Source: Sphingobium yanoikuyae
GTDB taxonomy: Bacteria > Pseudomonadota > Alphaproteobacteria > Sphingomonadales > Sphingomonadaceae
NCBI RefSeq assembly: GCF_013001025.1
Contig: NZ_CP053021.1
Span: forward strand, 2,818,001-2,882,000
Length of the DNA stretch: 64,000 bases
Direction: 5' to 3'
Shown here: piece after piece, positions 14,655 to 23,955 of the stretch
Position numbering within the stretch: position 1 is the stretch's first letter
How the letters are laid out: each line of letters begins with the position of its first letter
The notes under the pieces: generated by a model
Seen by the model: only the letters and a program-made list of their open reading frames with translations
Database searches by the model: none
What the model was told of the DNA's origin: nothing
Made by a program: the position numbers and the translations under genes

Positions 14655-14776
14655 CGGCAGCCTCTCCTCATTTTTTTGTCGTTCCGTCAGCTTAACGATC
14701 ATGCGCGCGCTGCAAAGCCCTTTCGTCGGGGCCGGAATGATTGGCGTCCGAGCCATGGCGCGCTAGACATGGGAAC

Positions 14777-15631
14777 ATGAACGACCCCACGGGCGCGACC
14801 CGCTTTGCGCGGATACGCGCCCATCTGGAATCGGTCCGCGTCGCGGCGGGGCCACGCGCCTGGGCCTATGAATTCCTGCTATTCAGCTTCAAGCAGGGCT
14901 GGGCCTGCCTGTTCGGCGGACTGATGCTGGCCCTGCTGCTCGCGACCCATCTATTCTATCCCGCCGGCGCGCCGCTGCATCGCTATGATTTCCTGACCCT
15001 GGCCGCAGTCGCGATCCAGATCGCGATGCTGGCCCTGCGGCTGGAAAGTCCGCGCGAGGCGCTGGTGATCTGCGCCTTTCACCTGATCGGCACGATCATG
15101 GAATTGTTCAAGACCCATGCGGGAAGCTGGGTCTATCCGGAGGCAAGCCTGCTCCATATCGGCGCCGTGCCGCTCTTTTCCGGCTTCATGTATGCCGCCG
15201 TCGGCAGCTATATCGCGCGGGTCTGGCGCATCTTCGACTTTGGTTTCAGCCGCTATCCGCCGGTCTGGGCGACGGTGCTGCTGGCGAGCGCCGTCTATGT
15301 CAATTTCTTTGCCCATCACTGGCTGCCCGATGTGCGGATCGCCCTGTTCGTGGGCGCCATCCTGTTGTTCGGACGCAGCTGGATATGGTTCACGCCCTGG
15401 CGGGAAGCACGGCGGATGCCGCTGCTGCTCGGCTTCTTCCTGGTTGCGCTGTTCATCTGGCTGGCGGAGAATATCGGCACCTTCGCCAATGCCTGGACCT
15501 ACCCCAGCCAGCGCCACGGTTGGGAGATGGTCAGCCTGATGAAGCTGGGCGCCTGGTATCTGCTGATGATCATCTCCTTCGTGCTGGTCTCGCTGATCCA
15601 CGGCATAAGGCGCGTCGATCAGATCAGATAG
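14777..15631 (+). CDS. DUF817 family integral membrane protein
   Basis: The 284-residue protein has about eight predicted membrane helices and carries the family stretch GTIMELFKTHAGSWVYPE plus WLAENIGTFANAW. DUF817 proteins are inner-membrane proteins of unknown function. The ATG at 14777 gives MNDPTGATRF; an earlier frame opening at 14741 overlaps the upstream divergent region. The 3' end overlaps the convergent chemoreceptor gene by 13 bp, so there is no room for a dedicated terminator. Confidence 0.8.
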   Translation: MNDPTGATRFARIRAHLESVRVAAGPRAWAYEFLLFSFKQGWACLFGGLMLALLLATHLFYPAGAPLHRYDFLTLAAVAIQIAMLALRLESPREALVICAFHLIGTIMELFKTHAGSWVYPEASLLHIGAVPLFSGFMYAAVGSYIARVWRIFDFGFSRYPPVWATVLLASAVYVNFFAHHWLPDVRIALFVGAILLFGRSWIWFTPWREARRMPLLLGFFLVALFIWLAENIGTFANAWTYPSQRHGWEMVSLMKLGAWYLLMIISFVLVSLIHGIRRVDQIR

Positions 15632-16998
15632 CCGACCTCATACAGGCCCCAGCGGCGGCCGGCGAAACGCAGCGGCACGAACACGCTGCGCAGTGCCCGA
15701 TAGCGCCCCTCCCCCAGATTCTGGCGATAGGTGAAGAGGTAGAAGTCGTCGTCGCCGTCGAGCGCGCGGCGGGTCTGGGCATCCATGAAGATTTGCCGGT
15801 TGCGGGCATGTTCCATGTTCCAGCGCGGGTCGCCGATCCGCTGCGGCTGGCTGCGCGCGCTGATATGGGTGGGCAGATAGCCGTCCATGTCGATCAGGCA
15901 GCAGCCGATGATGGTCGCGTCCTTCGCGGTATGGCGGTCGAGCAACGGCCGCACCCGCAGATCGGCATAGGCGGTGAAACCGGTCTGATATTGGGTCGGT
16001 TCAGACCCCGCGATCGGTCGATGGCTGCGATCGAACAGCGCCTGTTGCGACAGTTCGCCGCGGGCCAGCGCATCCTCGATCAGCGCCGCGACCTCCGCCG
16101 CGCCATCCTCGGCCAGCGCGATATAATGGCTGTTGCGGGTCCGCAGCCTGCTCTGCGCCGCGGTGTTGAGCATGTCGTTGGCCAGGCTCTCCAGCGTCTC
16201 GATCTTGTCGCGGGCCATGTCGACACGTCCCGCGCTCTCGGTCGAGGAGCGGCCGAACAGCGCCAGCCCCTGGTCCAGCGCCGCGACATGGGCGTCCGCC
16301 TCGTCGGTGCAGGCGACGATCGCGCTGGATCGCTCGCCGAACTGGGTCACCAGTGAGGCGATTTCCGCCATGGACAGGCGCAGCTGGTCGATATGGGTGC
16401 CGACGTCGCGGCCGCGCTGGATATTCGCCTCCACCCCCCCGATCAGATGGCGGGCATCGCGGTCGAGCTGGCCAAGCTTGCTGCCGACCGAGGCCGAGGA
16501 TTCGGCCGCCTGCTCGGCAAGCCGCCGGATTTCCTCCGCCACCACGGCAAAGCCCATCGTCGCCTCGCCGCCGCGCGCCGCCTCGATCGCCGCGTTGACG
16601 CCCAGCAGGCGGGTCTGGCGGGCGATCGTGCCGAGTTGGTCGGAAATGCCGCCCACCGCCTCGATCACCTGCAGGAACTGGCGCAGATGGCCTTCGAGGC
16701 CGGTGACATGTTCGACCAGCCCCGCCACCTCGCCCAGCGACAGGGTGATGACATCATGCCCCTCGGCGATGATGCGTCCGGCGCGCCCGGCGGTGAGGCT
16801 CAGTTCCTGGGCGGCGGCCACGCTCTCATTCTGGCTGGCGGTCAGCGTTTGCATGTTTGCCTGCAAGTCCGACAGGCGCGCCGAATCGCCCTGGATCCGG
16901 CGGTTCACTTCGCCCAGAAATCCAGCGGTTTCGCTGCATTGCAATGCTATGTCGCCCGACCGTTCCCCCAGGTCAGCCAACAATTCTCCGTTTTCCAA
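15619..16998 (-). CDS. Soluble methyl-accepting chemotaxis protein
   Basis: This 459-residue receptor has no signal peptide and no membrane segment, so it senses a cytoplasmic cue. Residues about 50-280 form the coiled-coil signalling domain, with the conserved hairpin tip region TRLLGVNAAIEAARGGEATM and FAVVAEEIRRLAEQ. The C-terminal 170 residues form a separate, probably ligand-binding domain containing CCLIDMDGYLPTHIS and GDPRWNMEHARNRQIF. Having the sensor at the C terminus is the reverse of transmembrane receptors. It is encoded alone, divergent from the VWA gene. A cheR gene lies about 47 kb away at the window end. Confidence 0.85.
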   Translation of the reverse strand: MENGELLADLGERSGDIALQCSETAGFLGEVNRRIQGDSARLSDLQANMQTLTASQNESVAAAQELSLTAGRAGRIIAEGHDVITLSLGEVAGLVEHVTGLEGHLRQFLQVIEAVGGISDQLGTIARQTRLLGVNAAIEAARGGEATMGFAVVAEEIRRLAEQAAESSASVGSKLGQLDRDARHLIGGVEANIQRGRDVGTHIDQLRLSMAEIASLVTQFGERSSAIVACTDEADAHVAALDQGLALFGRSSTESAGRVDMARDKIETLESLANDMLNTAAQSRLRTRNSHYIALAEDGAAEVAALIEDALARGELSQQALFDRSHRPIAGSEPTQYQTGFTAYADLRVRPLLDRHTAKDATIIGCCLIDMDGYLPTHISARSQPQRIGDPRWNMEHARNRQIFMDAQTRRALDGDDDFYLFTYRQNLGEGRYRALRSVFVPLRFAGRRWGLYEVGYLI

Positions 16999-17129
16999 GC
17001 CGCCCCCGCAACTTAACTGTCACAATGAATACTGAACTGTTTACCGTGCGGCGCAACACTTAATATTTCGCCAATGCGATCCGCCCGGCGCTTGCATCCC
17101 CTCGCGCGCTGGCCGACAAGATCGGCACC

Positions 17130-18305
17130 ATGATGCTCAATTTCCTCGACGCGCTGCGCGCCGCCGGCATCCCCGCCAGCATCAAGGAGCATCTGCTGCT
17201 CCTGGAGGCGCTGGACCGCGACGTGATCGAGCGGCGACCGGAGGATTTCTATTATCTCGCCCGCGCCACCTATGTGAAGGATGAGGGGCTGATCGACCGG
17301 TTCGATCAGGTCTTTGCCCGCGTGTTCAAGGGACTGCTGGGCCAGGACGGGGTCGAGGCGGAGATACCCGAGGAATGGCTGCGCCTGGTCGCGGAGAAGT
17401 TCCTCAGCCCCGAGGAGATGGAGAAGATCAAGTCGCTGGGCGACTGGGACGAGATCATGAAGACGCTCAAGGAGCGGCTGGAGGAGCAGAAGGAGCGCCA
17501 CCAGGGCGGCAGCAAGTGGATCGGCACTGGTGGCACATCCCCCTTCGGCCATGGCGGCTATAATCCCGAGGGCGTGCGGATCGGCGGAGAAAGCCGACAC
17601 AAGCGCGCGATCAAGGTGTGGGAAAAGCGCGAATTCGCCAATCTGGACAGCAATCGCGAGATCGGCACCCGCAACATCAAGGTCGCGCTGCGCCGGCTGC
17701 GGCGTTTTGCGCGGGAGGGGGCGGCCGACGAACTGGACCTGGACGCCACGATCCGCGGCACCGCGCGGCAGGGCTGGCTCGACATCCGGATGCGGCCCGA
17801 GCGGCACAATGCGGTCAAGCTGCTGCTGTTCCTGGACGTGGGCGGATCGATGGACCCGCATATCAAGCTGTGCGAGGAGCTGTTTTCGGCCGCGACCAGC
17901 GAATTCAAGAATATGGAATTCTTCTACTTCCATAACTGCCTCTATGAAGGCGTGTGGAAGGATAATCGCCGCCGCTTTGCCGAACGCACGCCGACCTGGG
18001 ACGTGCTGCACAAATATGGCAATGATTATAAGGTGATCTTCGTCGGCGACGCGGCGATGAGCCCCTATGAGATCAGCCATCCGGGCGGGTCGGTGGAGCA
18101 TATGAACGAGGAAGCCGGTGCCGTCTGGCTGCAGCGGGTTGCCCATACCTATCCCGCAACCGTGTGGCTCAACCCCGCGCCGGCGGAACATTGGGGCTAT
18201 AGCCAGTCCACCCGCATCATCCGCGACCTGATGAACGAGCGCATGTATCCGCTGACGCTGGAGGGGCTGGACGATGCGATGCGGGAGTTGACGCGCAAGC
18301 GGTAA
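17130..18305 (+). CDS. VWA domain protein, CoxE-like (MoxR partner)
   Basis: The 391-residue protein has an N-terminal helical region (MMLNFLDALRAAGIPASIKE) and a C-terminal von Willebrand A domain beginning LLFLDVGGSMDPHIKLC. The MIDAS motif is D-V-G-G-S, consistent with CoxE-type proteins. Such proteins work with MoxR AAA+ ATPases in metal-cofactor or complex maturation. The MoxR gene at 11582-12427 is the likely partner, 4.7 kb upstream on the same strand with unrelated genes between. Two ATGs are adjacent (17130, 17133); I keep the first. Confidence 0.88.
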   Translation: MMLNFLDALRAAGIPASIKEHLLLLEALDRDVIERRPEDFYYLARATYVKDEGLIDRFDQVFARVFKGLLGQDGVEAEIPEEWLRLVAEKFLSPEEMEKIKSLGDWDEIMKTLKERLEEQKERHQGGSKWIGTGGTSPFGHGGYNPEGVRIGGESRHKRAIKVWEKREFANLDSNREIGTRNIKVALRRLRRFAREGAADELDLDATIRGTARQGWLDIRMRPERHNAVKLLLFLDVGGSMDPHIKLCEELFSAATSEFKNMEFFYFHNCLYEGVWKDNRRRFAERTPTWDVLHKYGNDYKVIFVGDAAMSPYEISHPGGSVEHMNEEAGAVWLQRVAHTYPATVWLNPAPAEHWGYSQSTRIIRDLMNERMYPLTLEGLDDAMRELTRKR

Positions 18306-18551
18306 GATCGGCCTTCCGCGGCGCGCGGGCATGTCCGACAGGTCAAAGAGCCGTCTGCATAGTGGCGGAGAGGCGCTGTGTAGGACAGCGCGAATTTGCC
18401 GGTTTGAGGATCGGCCGACTGGGCTGATGACGCGACAGTTTATTTCGGTCCGAAGTTCACAGTGTCGTCGGGCGATTTAGGGCCTTTTGCACCTGTCACG
18501 CGCCTGTGGCGCGAGTGTTGGGCCACGATCAGGATCACCGTCCCGCACCAC

Positions 18552-18595
18552 CGACGCGACAGTCAGGCGACAGGGACGCGACAGCGGCGCGACAA
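18552..18595. repeat. Four GCGACA repeats at exact 11-bp spacing
   Basis: GCGACA occurs at 18556, 18567, 18578 and 18589, always preceded by four variable bases and followed by G or A. The 11-bp period places all copies on nearly the same face of the helix, as in arrays of protein-binding sites. A further lone GCGACAG is at 18432. No adjacent regulator is visible. Confidence 0.75.
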
Positions 18596-18717
18596 TTCCG
18601 GACATGTTTGCGTGAGGGGGACGGCTGTTCATGGCCGGAGTAGATCATGAACGGGCCGAATAGGACAGAGGGTGTGCGGCCTTGGTCGGCTCGCGCTCGC
18701 AAAGCAAGAAAAGCGGG

Positions 18718-18738
18718 ATGCCGGGTCAAGCCCGGCAT
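18718..18738. repeat. Short hairpin repeat (ATGCCGGG / CCCGGCAT)
   Basis: An 8-bp perfect stem surrounds the 5-nt loop TCAAG, followed by GACGGG. Sequences of this kind are dispersed in sphingomonad and other alphaproteobacterial genomes as I recall them; only one copy is seen in this window. Confidence 0.6.
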
Positions 18739-18787
18739 GACGGGATTGAGGATGGAATCTAGCGACCACTTGCGGACGTTTCCTACT

Positions 18788-18906
18788 CCCCTCCCTTTCA
18801 GGGAGGGGCTGGGGGTGGGTGCGCCGCGTAGCGGCGGTCTACGGTCGATAGGGCAGAAGCTCGCTACGCTCGCCACCCACCCCAACCCCTCCCTGGAAGG
18901 GAGGGG
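18788..18906. mobile_element. 119-bp palindromic element without cargo (copy B)
   Basis: The left arm (18788-18820) and right arm (18875-18906) are near-perfect inverted copies of each other and match the terminal repeats of the DUF559 element. Each arm folds into a CCCTCCCT/AGGGAGGG hairpin followed by a G-rich tail ending GGTGGGT. The 54-nt centre ends GCTCGCTACGCTCGCC, close to the centre of the copy at 56931-57049. It looks like a non-autonomous derivative of the DUF559-bearing element. Confidence 0.75.
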
Positions 18907-18942
18907 CTATGTCTTGTTCCAACCCAACTCCGTCATCCCCGC

Positions 18943-19212
18943 TCAGCGTGGCGGATGGAGGCCGGGGATGTTGTCGATCGTGACCCAGCCCTGCACATAA
19001 TTGGCATAATAGAGGCCGAACAGGACGGCCGAGAGCAGGGTGGCGCGGAGCATGACGCGGCCGGGGCGGAAGTTGCTGGGGGCGCTGTCCGCCTGGCCCT
19101 TCAGCAGTAGCTCGCCCGTCTCGTCGGGCGTGCGCAGGCCGAAGGGCAGGACGAGGAAGGCGCTGATCACCCAGAACAGCACATAGATGGCGAAGATGGC
19201 GTACCAGTTCAT
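18943..19212 (-). CDS. DUF1467 family small membrane protein
   Basis: The 89-residue protein has two predicted membrane helices (residues 3-25 and 56-78) separated by a short polar loop with LPFGLRTPDETGE, the pattern of DUF1467. The family has no known function. In sphingomonads it commonly follows rnj, as here, 169 bp downstream of it on the same strand. No clear ribosome-binding site precedes the ATG at 19212. Confidence 0.82.
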   Translation of the reverse strand: MNWYAIFAIYVLFWVISAFLVLPFGLRTPDETGELLLKGQADSAPSNFRPGRVMLRATLLSAVLFGLYYANYVQGWVTIDNIPGLHPPR

Positions 19213-19337
19213 CCGGCCGGCCCGTTATTGCAGCGCATACCCCTATCCTCTCCCGTCATTGCGGCGCTTCTTCGCTCGCCATGACGATTCAATCTTGATC
19301 TGCCTGAGCCTAAAGGCTTCCGGCTGTCAGCGAAAGC

Positions 19338-19372
19338 GCCGTTCGCCTTGCTCCCGCAGGATGGCGAACGGC
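19338..19372 (-). terminator. Probable terminator hairpin after rnj
   Basis: A 10-bp perfect stem (GCCGTTCGCC / GGCGAACGGC) with a 15-nt loop begins 10 bp after the rnj stop. On the minus strand it is followed by GCTTTCG, so the T run is weak. It may end or process the long nuo-birA-coaX-rnj transcript before DUF1467. Confidence 0.5.
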
Positions 19373-19381
19373 ACTCTCATA

Positions 19382-21019
19382 TCATGCGCGGATCAGCAGC
19401 ACGTCGACGATCGGCTTCTTGCCGGTCCAGCGGGTGGCGGTGCGGCGCACGGCGAGCCGCAGCCGTTCGCGCAGGGCTTCCTGCTCCATCGATCCCTTGG
19501 CGACGGCCGCCGCAGCCTCCTCGGCCGCTTCGGCGAGGAAGGCGTCCTTGTCTTCCTCCACCGGCACGCCCTGGGTGCGCAGCACGGGTTCGCCGATCAG
19601 GCGGTTCTTCGCGTCGAGCGCCACGGCGACGCTGATCTGGCCGTGCAGGCCGAGCTTGCGCCGCTCGTTCATGGTCGCGCCGTCGGCGGGCAGGATGACA
19701 TCGCCGTCGAGCACCAGACGGCCGGTATCCTCATGGCCGATGATCGTCGGCTTGCCCGGTGCCAGGCGCAGCAGGTCGCCGTTCGACTGGACCACGGCAT
19801 CGGGGATGCCGGTGGCGAGGCCAAGCCGCGCCTGCTCCGCCATGTGGCGACGCTCGCCATGGACCGGCAGCAGGATGGCGGGGCGGATCCAGCGATACAT
19901 GGATTCCAGTTCCGGGCGGCCCGGATGGCCCGAAACATGGACCTCGGCCTGGCGGTCGGTCACCATGATGATGCCCTTGGTCGCCAGCGCATTCTGGATG
20001 CGGCCGATCGCGATTTCATTGCCCGGAATCTGCTTGGACGAGAAGACGACGGTGTCGCCCTCGGCCAGCTTGATCGGGTGGCTGTCAAAGGCGATGCGCG
20101 ACAGCGCGGCACGCGCCTCGCCCTGGCCGCCGGTGGCGATGAACATCACCTCCGAACGCGGCAGGTCCATCGCATCGTCCCAGTCGATCAGCGGCGGGAA
20201 ATCCTTGAGATAGCCGGCGGCCTTGGCGGTGCTGATGATGCGGTCGAGCGAGCGGCCGGCGACACACAGCTTGCGCCCGGTGGCGGCCGCGACCTCGCCC
20301 AGCGTCTGCACGCGCGCGGCGTTGGAGGCAAAGGTCGTGACCAGCACCCGGCCCTTCGCCGCTGCGACGGTCTGCATCAGGCCATCGCGCACGGTGCTTT
20401 CAGAACCCGATGGTTCTGGATTGAAGACATTGGTGCTGTCGCACACCAAGGCCAGCACGCCTTCGTCGCCGATCGCGGTCAGTTCCTCCGGGGTCGAGGG
20501 CTGGCCGAGCAGCGGGGCGGCGTCCAGCTTCCAGTCGCCGGTGTGGAAGATGCGGCCGTGCGGCGTATCGATCAGGACGGCATTACCTTCCGGGATCGAG
20601 TGGGCCAGCGGCACGTAGCGGAAGCCGAACGGACCGAGATTGAAGCTGCCCTCATTCTCGATGACGTGGAGCTTGACCTCCTTGGTCAGGCCCTCTTCCT
20701 CCAGCTTCAGCCGGATCAGGCCCGCGGTGAAGGGCGTGGCATAGAGCGGCACGCCTAGGTCCGCCGCCAGATAGGGGATGGCGCCGATATGGTCTTCATG
20801 GCCATGGGTCAGCACGATGCCGAGCAGGTCGTCCTTGCGCTCCTCGATGAAGGCAAGGTCGGGCAACACCAGTTCGACGCCGGGATAAAGCGGGTCGGCA
20901 AAGGTCAGGCCGAGATCGACCATGACCCATTTGCCCTGGCAACCATAAAGATTGACGTTCATGCCGATCTCGCCCGAGCCGCCGAGGGCCAGGAAGAGCA
21001 GCTCGTCCTTGGGTGTCAT
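19382..21019 (-). CDS. rnj: Ribonuclease J
   Basis: RNase J is a metallo-beta-lactamase/beta-CASP ribonuclease with endo- and 5'-3' exonuclease activity, acting in rRNA maturation and mRNA decay. The 545-residue protein carries the zinc motif [15 protein letters not shown], the beta-CASP region and the C-terminal motif [10 protein letters not shown]. Length is normal for alphaproteobacterial RNase J. The ATG at 21019 overlaps the coaX stop by 4 bp (ATGA), implying coupling. The genome therefore appears to have both RNase J and, by the RraB homologue, possibly an RNase E system. Confidence 0.95.
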   Translation of the reverse strand: MTPKDELLFLALGGSGEIGMNVNLYGCQGKWVMVDLGLTFADPLYPGVELVLPDLAFIEERKDDLLGIVLTHGHEDHIGAIPYLAADLGVPLYATPFTAGLIRLKLEEEGLTKEVKLHVIENEGSFNLGPFGFRYVPLAHSIPEGNAVLIDTPHGRIFHTGDWKLDAAPLLGQPSTPEELTAIGDEGVLALVCDSTNVFNPEPSGSESTVRDGLMQTVAAAKGRVLVTTFASNAARVQTLGEVAAATGRKLCVAGRSLDRIISTAKAAGYLKDFPPLIDWDDAMDLPRSEVMFIATGGQGEARAALSRIAFDSHPIKLAEGDTVVFSSKQIPGNEIAIGRIQNALATKGIIMVTDRQAEVHVSGHPGRPELESMYRWIRPAILLPVHGERRHMAEQARLGLATGIPDAVVQSNGDLLRLAPGKPTIIGHEDTGRLVLDGDVILPADGATMNERRKLGLHGQISVAVALDAKNRLIGEPVLRTQGVPVEEDKDAFLAEAAEEAAAAVAKGSMEQEALRERLRLAVRRTATRWTGKKPIVDVLLIRA

Positions 21020-21798
21020 TCTGTCTGTAAACTCCGTTCGTACAGCAATGCGAGGCCCTGGATCGTCAGGTCGGGCGCGATCGCATCGAAAATATCGCTA
21101 TTGTCATTGAAGAGGACAGCGAGTCCTCCGGTCGAAATCACTTTGGTCGGGCGGCCGATCTCGGCCCGCATCCGGGCAACCAGCCCCTCCATCATCGCCA
21201 CATAGCCCCAGAAGACGCCGATCAGCATGGCGTCGGCCGTGGTCCGACCGATAACCGATCGGTTCTCTGGCGGGGCGATCGCGATGCGGGGCAGCTTGGC
21301 CGCGGCCGCCACCAGCGCATCGAGCGACAGGTTGATGCCCGGCGCGATGATGCCGCCCTTATAGGCGCCGCGATAATCCACCACGTCGAAGGTCGTCGCC
21401 GTGCCGAAGTCGATGACGATCAGGTCGCCCTCGTAAAGATGGTGGGCCGCGATCGCGTTTACAACCCGGTCGGCGCCGACCGAGGCGGGTTCCGCCACGT
21501 CCAGTTCGATGCCCCAGTCGACCAGCCCCTGGCCGGCGACGAGCGCGGTCGTCTTGAAATATTTGTCGGCCAGCACCTGAAGATTGTGGAGCGCGCGCGG
21601 CACGACCGTGGCGACGATCACCGCGTCGACATCGGCCATGGCATAGCCTTCCAGCATCAAGAGCTGGTTCAGCCACACGGCATATTCGTCGGCGGTGCGG
21701 CGTGGGTCGGTGGCGATGCGCCAGCGCGTCTTGATCTCACGCCCGTCAAGCAGCGCGAAAACGACATTGGTGTTGCCCGCGTCGATCGCGAGAAGCAT
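21016..21798 (-). CDS. coaX: Type III pantothenate kinase
   Basis: CoaX phosphorylates pantothenate in the first step of coenzyme A synthesis, using ATP and a monovalent cation. The 260-residue product begins [19 protein letters not shown], which holds the phosphate-binding DxGNTN motif, and later has [12 protein letters not shown] and [13 protein letters not shown], both family signatures. The ATG at 21798 places the motif correctly at the N terminus; a frame open to 21855 adds unrelated residues. It is sandwiched between birA (10 bp upstream) and rnj (4-bp overlap). Confidence 0.95.
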   Translation of the reverse strand: MLLAIDAGNTNVVFALLDGREIKTRWRIATDPRRTADEYAVWLNQLLMLEGYAMADVDAVIVATVVPRALHNLQVLADKYFKTTALVAGQGLVDWGIELDVAEPASVGADRVVNAIAAHHLYEGDLIVIDFGTATTFDVVDYRGAYKGGIIAPGINLSLDALVAAAAKLPRIAIAPPENRSVIGRTTADAMLIGVFWGYVAMMEGLVARMRAEIGRPTKVISTGGLAVLFNDNSDIFDAIAPDLTIQGLALLYERSLQTE

Positions 21799-21808
21799 GG
21801 CCGAACCC

Positions 21809-22522
21809 TCAGATGAGAAAGATATCGCCGGCATGAATGGCATGGGTATCGCCATTCGCCAAGCGCAGGATCAACATGCCCTGGCTGTCGAGCGTGCCGA
21901 AGCCGCCCTCCACCACGTCGCCATCGGGCTGGACGACACGCATCGGCGTGCCGGTCGGATGGGCATTGAGCAGCCAGTGGGCGCGCACCGGATCAAGCCC
22001 CTGGGCCCGCCAGATCGCCAGCCAATGGCCGAAAAGCTGGGCGAGACGCTCCAGCAGCGCAGCGGCGTCCGCCCCCTCCCCGTCCGCGCCTTGCGCTGCG
22101 AGGCTGGTGACCGGACGGTCGAGCCCCTGCGGGAAATGGGTGACGTTGATGCCGATGCCGACCACCACGGCATCGCCGGTGCGTTCCAGCAGGATGCCGG
22201 CGATCTTCGCGCCGTCGACCAATATGTCATTGGGCCATTTGATCCGCGCCTGTCCGGCACAGAGCGGCGCGACCAGCGCATGGACGGCGTTCGCCGCGAC
22301 CAGCGCCAGCGTGTGCGCCATCGGGTCGCCCGGCTGCAGCCGGATCAGGGTCGAGCAATAAAGATTGCCGACCGGGCTTTCCCACGCCCGGCCCAAACGA
22401 CCGCGGCCTCCGGACTGTCGCTTTGCGCGCAGCCAGAGGCCCTCGGTTTCACCCTGCTCCGCCAATGCCAGCATGTCGGCATTGGTGGAGCCGGTTTCTT
22501 CTACGGTGCGAAACTGCGTCAG
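21809..22522 (-). CDS. birA: Biotin--[acetyl-CoA carboxylase] ligase, probable CTG start
   Basis: BirA activates biotin to biotinyl-AMP and attaches it to carboxylase carrier protein. The protein is the catalytic-only type with no DNA-binding domain. Visible motifs are [10 protein letters not shown] (biotinyl-AMP loop), [19 protein letters not shown] and VVVGIGINV. The first ATG (22474) would remove the conserved ETGSTN motif, which is encoded directly upstream in frame. No ATG, GTG or TTG lies between that motif and the next upstream stop; the only near-cognate codon suitably placed is CTG at 22522, whose bases overlap the nuoN stop as CTGA. I therefore annotate 237 residues from CTG; the exact start is inferred. 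Confidence 0.85.
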   Translation of the reverse strand: MTQFRTVEETGSTNADMLALAEQGETEGLWLRAKRQSGGRGRLGRAWESPVGNLYCSTLIRLQPGDPMAHTLALVAANAVHALVAPLCAGQARIKWPNDILVDGAKIAGILLERTGDAVVVGIGINVTHFPQGLDRPVTSLAAQGADGEGADAAALLERLAQLFGHWLAIWRAQGLDPVRAHWLLNAHPTGTPMRVVQPDGDVVEGGFGTLDSQGMLILRLANGDTHAIHAGDIFLI

Positions 22523-23955
22523 AACAGCGAAGCCGCCGCAGCCGCGCTGGCCTTGTCCAGCAGCGGGTTGAGCAGATAACCGAAGACGATCACGATGGCG
22601 CAGGCGGCCATGATGATGTTTTCGACCGCCCCACCCTTCGCCTCATAAGGCGCGGCCGGCTCGTCGAAATAGATCGTCTTGATGATCTTGAGATAATAGA
22701 AGGCGCCGATCACCGACATGGCGATGCCGAAGGCGGCGAGCGCGGTCAGGTTGGCAGCGACCGCGGCATCGAACACCAGGAACTTCGCCCAGAAGCCGAA
22801 CAGCGGCGGGATACCGGCCATCGAGAACATGAAGATCGCGAAGGCGGCCGACAGGCCCTTGCGCGACTGCGACAGGCCCGCAAGGCTGGCGATCGTGTCG
22901 ACCGGCTTGCCGTCGGCATCACGCATCTGGAGGATGCAGGCGAAGGCACCGATGGTCATGACGACGTAGATCGCCATGTAGCTCATCGTCGCGGCAACGC
23001 CGGCGGGCGTGCCGGCGGCGAGGCCAACCAGCGCGAAGCCGACATTGTTGATCGACGAATAGGCCATCAGACGCTTGATGCTGGTCTGGCCGATCGCCGC
23101 GACCGCACCGAACAGGATTGACGCGAGTGCAACGAAGATGATGATCTGCTGCCAGTCGAGACCGGCCGGGCCGAGCGCTTCGATCGCGACGCGGACCATC
23201 AGGCCCATCGCGGCGACCTTGGGCGCGCTGCCGAAGAAGGCAGTGACCGGCGTCGGCGCGCCTTCATAGACGTCGGGCGTCCACATGTGGAACGGCACGG
23301 CGCTGATCTTGAAGGCGAGGCCCGCGAGCACGAAGACCAGGCCGAACAGCTCGCCCTTCGACACGCCGTCACCCATGGCAATGGCAATGCCGTCGAACGC
23401 GGTCGAACCGGTGAAGCCGTAGAGCAGCGAGATGCCGTAGAGCAGGATGCCGCTGGCCAGCGAACCGAGCACAAAATATTTCAGGCCCGCTTCCGACGAC
23501 TTCTCGTCCTGGCGCATGAAGCTGGCCAGCACGTAGGACGCGAGGCTGTTCATTTCCAGGCCGACATAGAGCGTCAGCATGTCGCCGGCCGAGACCATCA
23601 TGCCCATGCCGATGGCGGCAAAGACGATCAGGACGGCATATTCGGGGCGCACCGCGCCGTCGGTGGCGAAGAAGCGCGGGGCCAGCAGGATGGCCGCACC
23701 GGCCGCGCCATAGATCAGCGCCTTGGCATAGACCGAGAAGGCGTCGGCACGGACCAGACCGTCGAACGCGACCGGGCCATGCGCCATCGAGGTGCAGAGG
23801 CTGAGGCCGGCAGCCAGCAGTGCGAGCACTGCCAGCCAGTTGACGGCATGGGTCGAGCGGTCACCACCAAAGGCGGCGATCAGCATCAGCACCAGGCCGG
23901 AGCCGGTGAGGATGAGTTCCGGCAATACGGCCAGAAGGGAAGCGGTTTCGATCAT
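22519..23955 (-). CDS. nuoN: NADH-quinone oxidoreductase subunit N
   Basis: NuoN is one of three antiporter-like proton-pumping subunits in the membrane arm of complex I. The 478-residue protein has about 14 membrane helices and the proton-conducting segment characteristic of the family (VFVLAGLAFKISAVPFHMWT, with the key lysine and histidine). Its stop overlaps the proposed birA start. Its ATG overlaps the nuoM stop (TAATG). It is the last subunit gene of the operon. Confidence 0.97.
   Translation of the reverse strand: MIETASLLAVLPELILTGSGLVLMLIAAFGGDRSTHAVNWLAVLALLAAGLSLCTSMAHGPVAFDGLVRADAFSVYAKALIYGAAGAAILLAPRFFATDGAVRPEYAVLIVFAAIGMGMMVSAGDMLTLYVGLEMNSLASYVLASFMRQDEKSSEAGLKYFVLGSLASGILLYGISLLYGFTGSTAFDGIAIAMGDGVSKGELFGLVFVLAGLAFKISAVPFHMWTPDVYEGAPTPVTAFFGSAPKVAAMGLMVRVAIEALGPAGLDWQQIIIFVALASILFGAVAAIGQTSIKRLMAYSSINNVGFALVGLAAGTPAGVAATMSYMAIYVVMTIGAFACILQMRDADGKPVDTIASLAGLSQSRKGLSAAFAIFMFSMAGIPPLFGFWAKFLVFDAAVAANLTALAAFGIAMSVIGAFYYLKIIKTIYFDEPAAPYEAKGGAVENIIMAACAIVIVFGYLLNPLLDKASAAAAASLF

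Larger units (their letters stand above)
18306..18942. other. 637-bp gene-free region rich in repeats
   Basis: I find no credible gene here. From left to right it holds an isolated GCGACAG (18432-18438), a four-unit 11-bp-phased GCGACA array (18552-18595), a 7-bp inverted pair GTTCATG / CATGAAC around 18627-18652, a short hairpin (18718-18738), and a 119-bp palindromic element (18788-18906). The short open frames across it are low-complexity translations of these repeats. It looks like a landing area for dispersed repeats between a plus-strand and a minus-strand gene. Confidence 0.7.
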
